From the NCBI GenBank assembly GCA_017643495.1, contig JAEPNK010000002.1, positions 868,001-932,000 of the forward strand: 64,000 nt of DNA, in the 5' to 3' direction. Positions within the stretch are counted from its first letter, which is position 1; every line of letters starts with the position of its first letter. This document shows positions 62,453-64,000 of the stretch, one piece after another. The position numbers and the translations under genes were made by a program. A model generated the notes under the pieces. The model was not told the DNA's origin and ran no database searches. It worked only from the letters and a program-made list of their open reading frames with translations. The stretch comes from Rhizobiaceae bacterium (GTDB lineage: Bacteria; Pseudomonadota; Alphaproteobacteria; Rhizobiales; Rhizobiaceae).

Positions 62453-63619
62453 TCAAAGCCCGAAATCGATGCCGTCTATGTCAAGATACTCTGCCGCAGC
62501 CACATTGCCCTGGGCTTCCTGATCCGCAGTAAAGCGGTCCAGACCGGTAGCTGATCGCACGGCTGTATGGCGGGCAAGGTATTTCCATGTGCGCACCGCT
62601 GCCCACGGAATCATCAGGCCGATCGTGATGACGGATACGAACAGGTTTGAAACAAGCACCCAGGCATATCCATAACGCGGAACCGCAGAAAGCAACTGGT
62701 GCTGACCGTCAATCGTGGTGGCATTGAAGGCGATGTTCCGCACGCCTGCCGAATAGGCAAGATACGCAACCAGCAATACAAGATAGACAAAAAAGGATGC
62801 AATGCCGGCCATCACGCCGGCAATGTCGGACGCAGCATCAAGGCCCATCATCATGACAATCGGAACCGGCACGAACAGGGCCACGATAACCAGCAATGGC
62901 AGCATGGAGAAACCAAGGTTGCGGTAAAGGGCAGACAGGGGAATTTCCGCGGAGAACCGGGAGCTTCCAAAACGCAACCCATTGGCGAGGTATGAATTGG
63001 CCTGCTTCGAGATATACGGCAAGAACAGTAGAAAGCCGATCAGGAACAACAGTCCCAGTATTGGCAATACGATCATCCCTGCTCCGCCCATTGCCTGCTG
63101 AAAGGAACCAAAGACAAACAATGCTGCCGTCCCGATAGTAACTGCAACAAACGGGACAATGAGTGGCAGCACGATAAAGACCCAAAGCGCCCTGCCATAA
63201 CTGCCGACAAAACCCAGCCGGATATTGCGGTAACTGGTCATCCGCGAGTTGAATTGCAGTGCCTTGTTTATCAGCCATGGCAGGCCAAGCAGATAAGGAA
63301 TCAACAGGACAAGGGCGAGAACTGGCACAAATTCGGCAACCACGTTGTAAGCGATCAGCAGCGAAATGGCGATGATGCGCCCGATCAGTATCTGGACCGG
63401 CTTTGCGTGATACTCGAAATTGTGTCCGTCGAGCCAGGTGTTCCCGTAAAAATAGCGCAAGCGGCGAACCTTGGCCCAGGCCGTATATATGCCCAGCGTA
63501 ATGATGCTCAGCAGAAGATTGACAATCCAGATGCCAAAATATTCTCGTGCATTTCCGCTGAAAGAAAATTCGTGGATTTTGTTTTCCGTTGCCGGATCAG
63601 GCATTGTTGCTTCTGTCAT
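62453..63619 (-). CDS. DUF898 (YjgN-like) membrane protein
   Basis: A 388-residue polytopic inner-membrane protein of the YjgN/DUF898 family: HEFSFSGNAREYFGIWIVNLLLSIITLGIYTAWAKVRRLRYFYGNT at the N-terminus, and a related LVSNLFVSVITIGLMIPWAAVRTWKYLARHT near the C-terminus, suggesting internal duplication. Function is unknown. The M48 protease follows directly, so the two may form a membrane quality-control unit (inference). The ATG at 63619 follows GGGG. Confidence 0.88.
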   Translation of the reverse strand: MTEATMPDPATENKIHEFSFSGNAREYFGIWIVNLLLSIITLGIYTAWAKVRRLRYFYGNTWLDGHNFEYHAKPVQILIGRIIAISLLIAYNVVAEFVPVLALVLLIPYLLGLPWLINKALQFNSRMTSYRNIRLGFVGSYGRALWVFIVLPLIVPFVAVTIGTAALFVFGSFQQAMGGAGMIVLPILGLLFLIGFLLFLPYISKQANSYLANGLRFGSSRFSAEIPLSALYRNLGFSMLPLLVIVALFVPVPIVMMMGLDAASDIAGVMAGIASFFVYLVLLVAYLAYSAGVRNIAFNATTIDGQHQLLSAVPRYGYAWVLVSNLFVSVITIGLMIPWAAVRTWKYLARHTAVRSATGLDRFTADQEAQGNVAAAEYLDIDGIDFGL

Positions 63620-63709
63620 GTATCCCCACTTGCGGCTTAGACCGGTGTTTCCAAACTGCCCCGGTCAGACAATTCCACATAACCACGCAAAAGCAAAGCG
63701 GAACTGCCA

Positions 63710-64000
63710 TTACCAGTTCCAGCGCTCCCCATCAAAATTGATGAAGCTGCCATTGTCCTTGAAACCGGCTGATCCGATAACTTCCAGTATCCCGGCAGCA
63801 CTCTCTTCCGGCGCCTCATCTGCAGCGTCACCACCCATGTCTGTTCTGACCCATCCCGGATGCATGGCAATGCAGGTAATGCCATCGCCGGCAAACTCTT
63901 CCGACATGCCCTGTGTAATCCTGTTGAGCGCCGCCTTGGAGGAGCAATAGGCGGTTTTTCCGGCAGCAGAAACCCAGGTAAGGCCCAGCCGGGAGGATAT
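63710..64000 (-). CDS. Short-chain dehydrogenase/reductase (partial, N-terminus outside window)
   Basis: The last 96 residues of an SDR running in from beyond the window edge. The visible part begins ISSRLG (catalytic serine), followed by the YxxxK motif as YCSSK and the substrate-loop motif HPGWVRTDMGG. It ends with a short tail to the TAA at 63710-63712. The HPGWVRTDMGG type matches C-factor/YgfF-like NADP oxidoreductases. No Rossmann N-terminus is visible here. Confidence 0.88.
   Translation of the reverse strand: MSSRLGLTWVSAAGKTAYCSSKAALNRITQGMSEEFAGDGITCIAMHPGWVRTDMGGDAADEAPEESAAGILEVIGSAGFKDNGSFINFDGERWNW

Overview
The window is a chromosomal segment of an alphaproteobacterium, most likely of the Hyphomicrobiales (Rhizobiales) type. 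The evidence is the gene content and order: a long FtsZ ending in the alphaproteobacterial tail motif LDIPAFLRR, a dcw cluster continuing into lpxC-bamD-recN-ligA, a choXWV choline transporter, an HWE-family histidine kinase, a DUF1127-like small protein and a class A RNase P RNA gene. The sequence is moderately GC-rich and looks compositionally even. I see no insertion sequences, prophage, CRISPR array, tRNA or rRNA genes.

Layout. Positions 1-4959 hold a truncated DUF1127-like gene, an Xaa-Pro aminopeptidase, the AzlCD amino-acid exporter pair, and an Lrp/AsnC regulator divergent from 4-hydroxyphenylpyruvate dioxygenase (hppD). Positions 4965-30243, all on the minus strand, form an almost gapless division and cell-wall cluster. 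In transcription order it reads mraZ, rsmH, ftsL, ftsI, murE, murF, mraY, murD, ftsW, murG, murC, murB, ddl, ftsQ, ftsA, ftsZ (terminator), lpxC, bamD, recN, ligA. Upstream of mraZ lie a four-unit 10-bp-phased TGGG array (probable MraZ operator) and the RNase P RNA gene (about 30561-30984). Positions 31037-46802 carry a MHYT-GGDEF-EAL c-di-GMP protein, a Tat-type alpha/beta hydrolase, a lytic transglycosylase with a long charged spacer, a peptidoglycan amidase coupled to a TerB/J-domain protein, an EamA transporter, a HerA-like ATPase, a 1204-residue 5-oxoprolinase and two sensor kinases. One of these kinases is a hybrid whose receiver has lost its phospho-acceptor aspartate. Positions 46983-64000 contain choVWX, a cold-shock protein, a secreted hydrolase, a CAP-domain lipoprotein, a chemoreceptor, a second EamA transporter, a 28-codon membrane micro-ORF, an ArsR-methyltransferase, DUF3095 and DUF2293 proteins, a GST, an ArsR-SRPBCC fusion, a MOSC protein, an AhpD-like protein, an M48 protease with a DUF898 membrane protein, and a truncated SDR.

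How it works together. The central 25 kb makes lipid II from UDP-MurNAc (MurB to MurG, MraY, Ddl) and delivers it to the divisome (FtsW/FtsI/FtsL/FtsQ/FtsA/FtsZ). LpxC and BamD link this to outer-membrane assembly. Flanking genes add peptidoglycan turnover (lytic transglycosylase, amidase) and envelope proteins.

The strongest second-look signals are regulatory: the MraZ array, a duplicated TTGCA-N7-TGCAA element 40 bp apart between lrp and hppD, an inverted repeat inside the choX promoter, and a perfect TTAA-N7-TTAA CtrA-type site. At the protein level they are the degenerate hybrid kinase, the ArsR-SRPBCC fusion with an apparently intact internal ribosome-binding site, and the micro-ORF. I did not find a clear multi-gene undescribed system.
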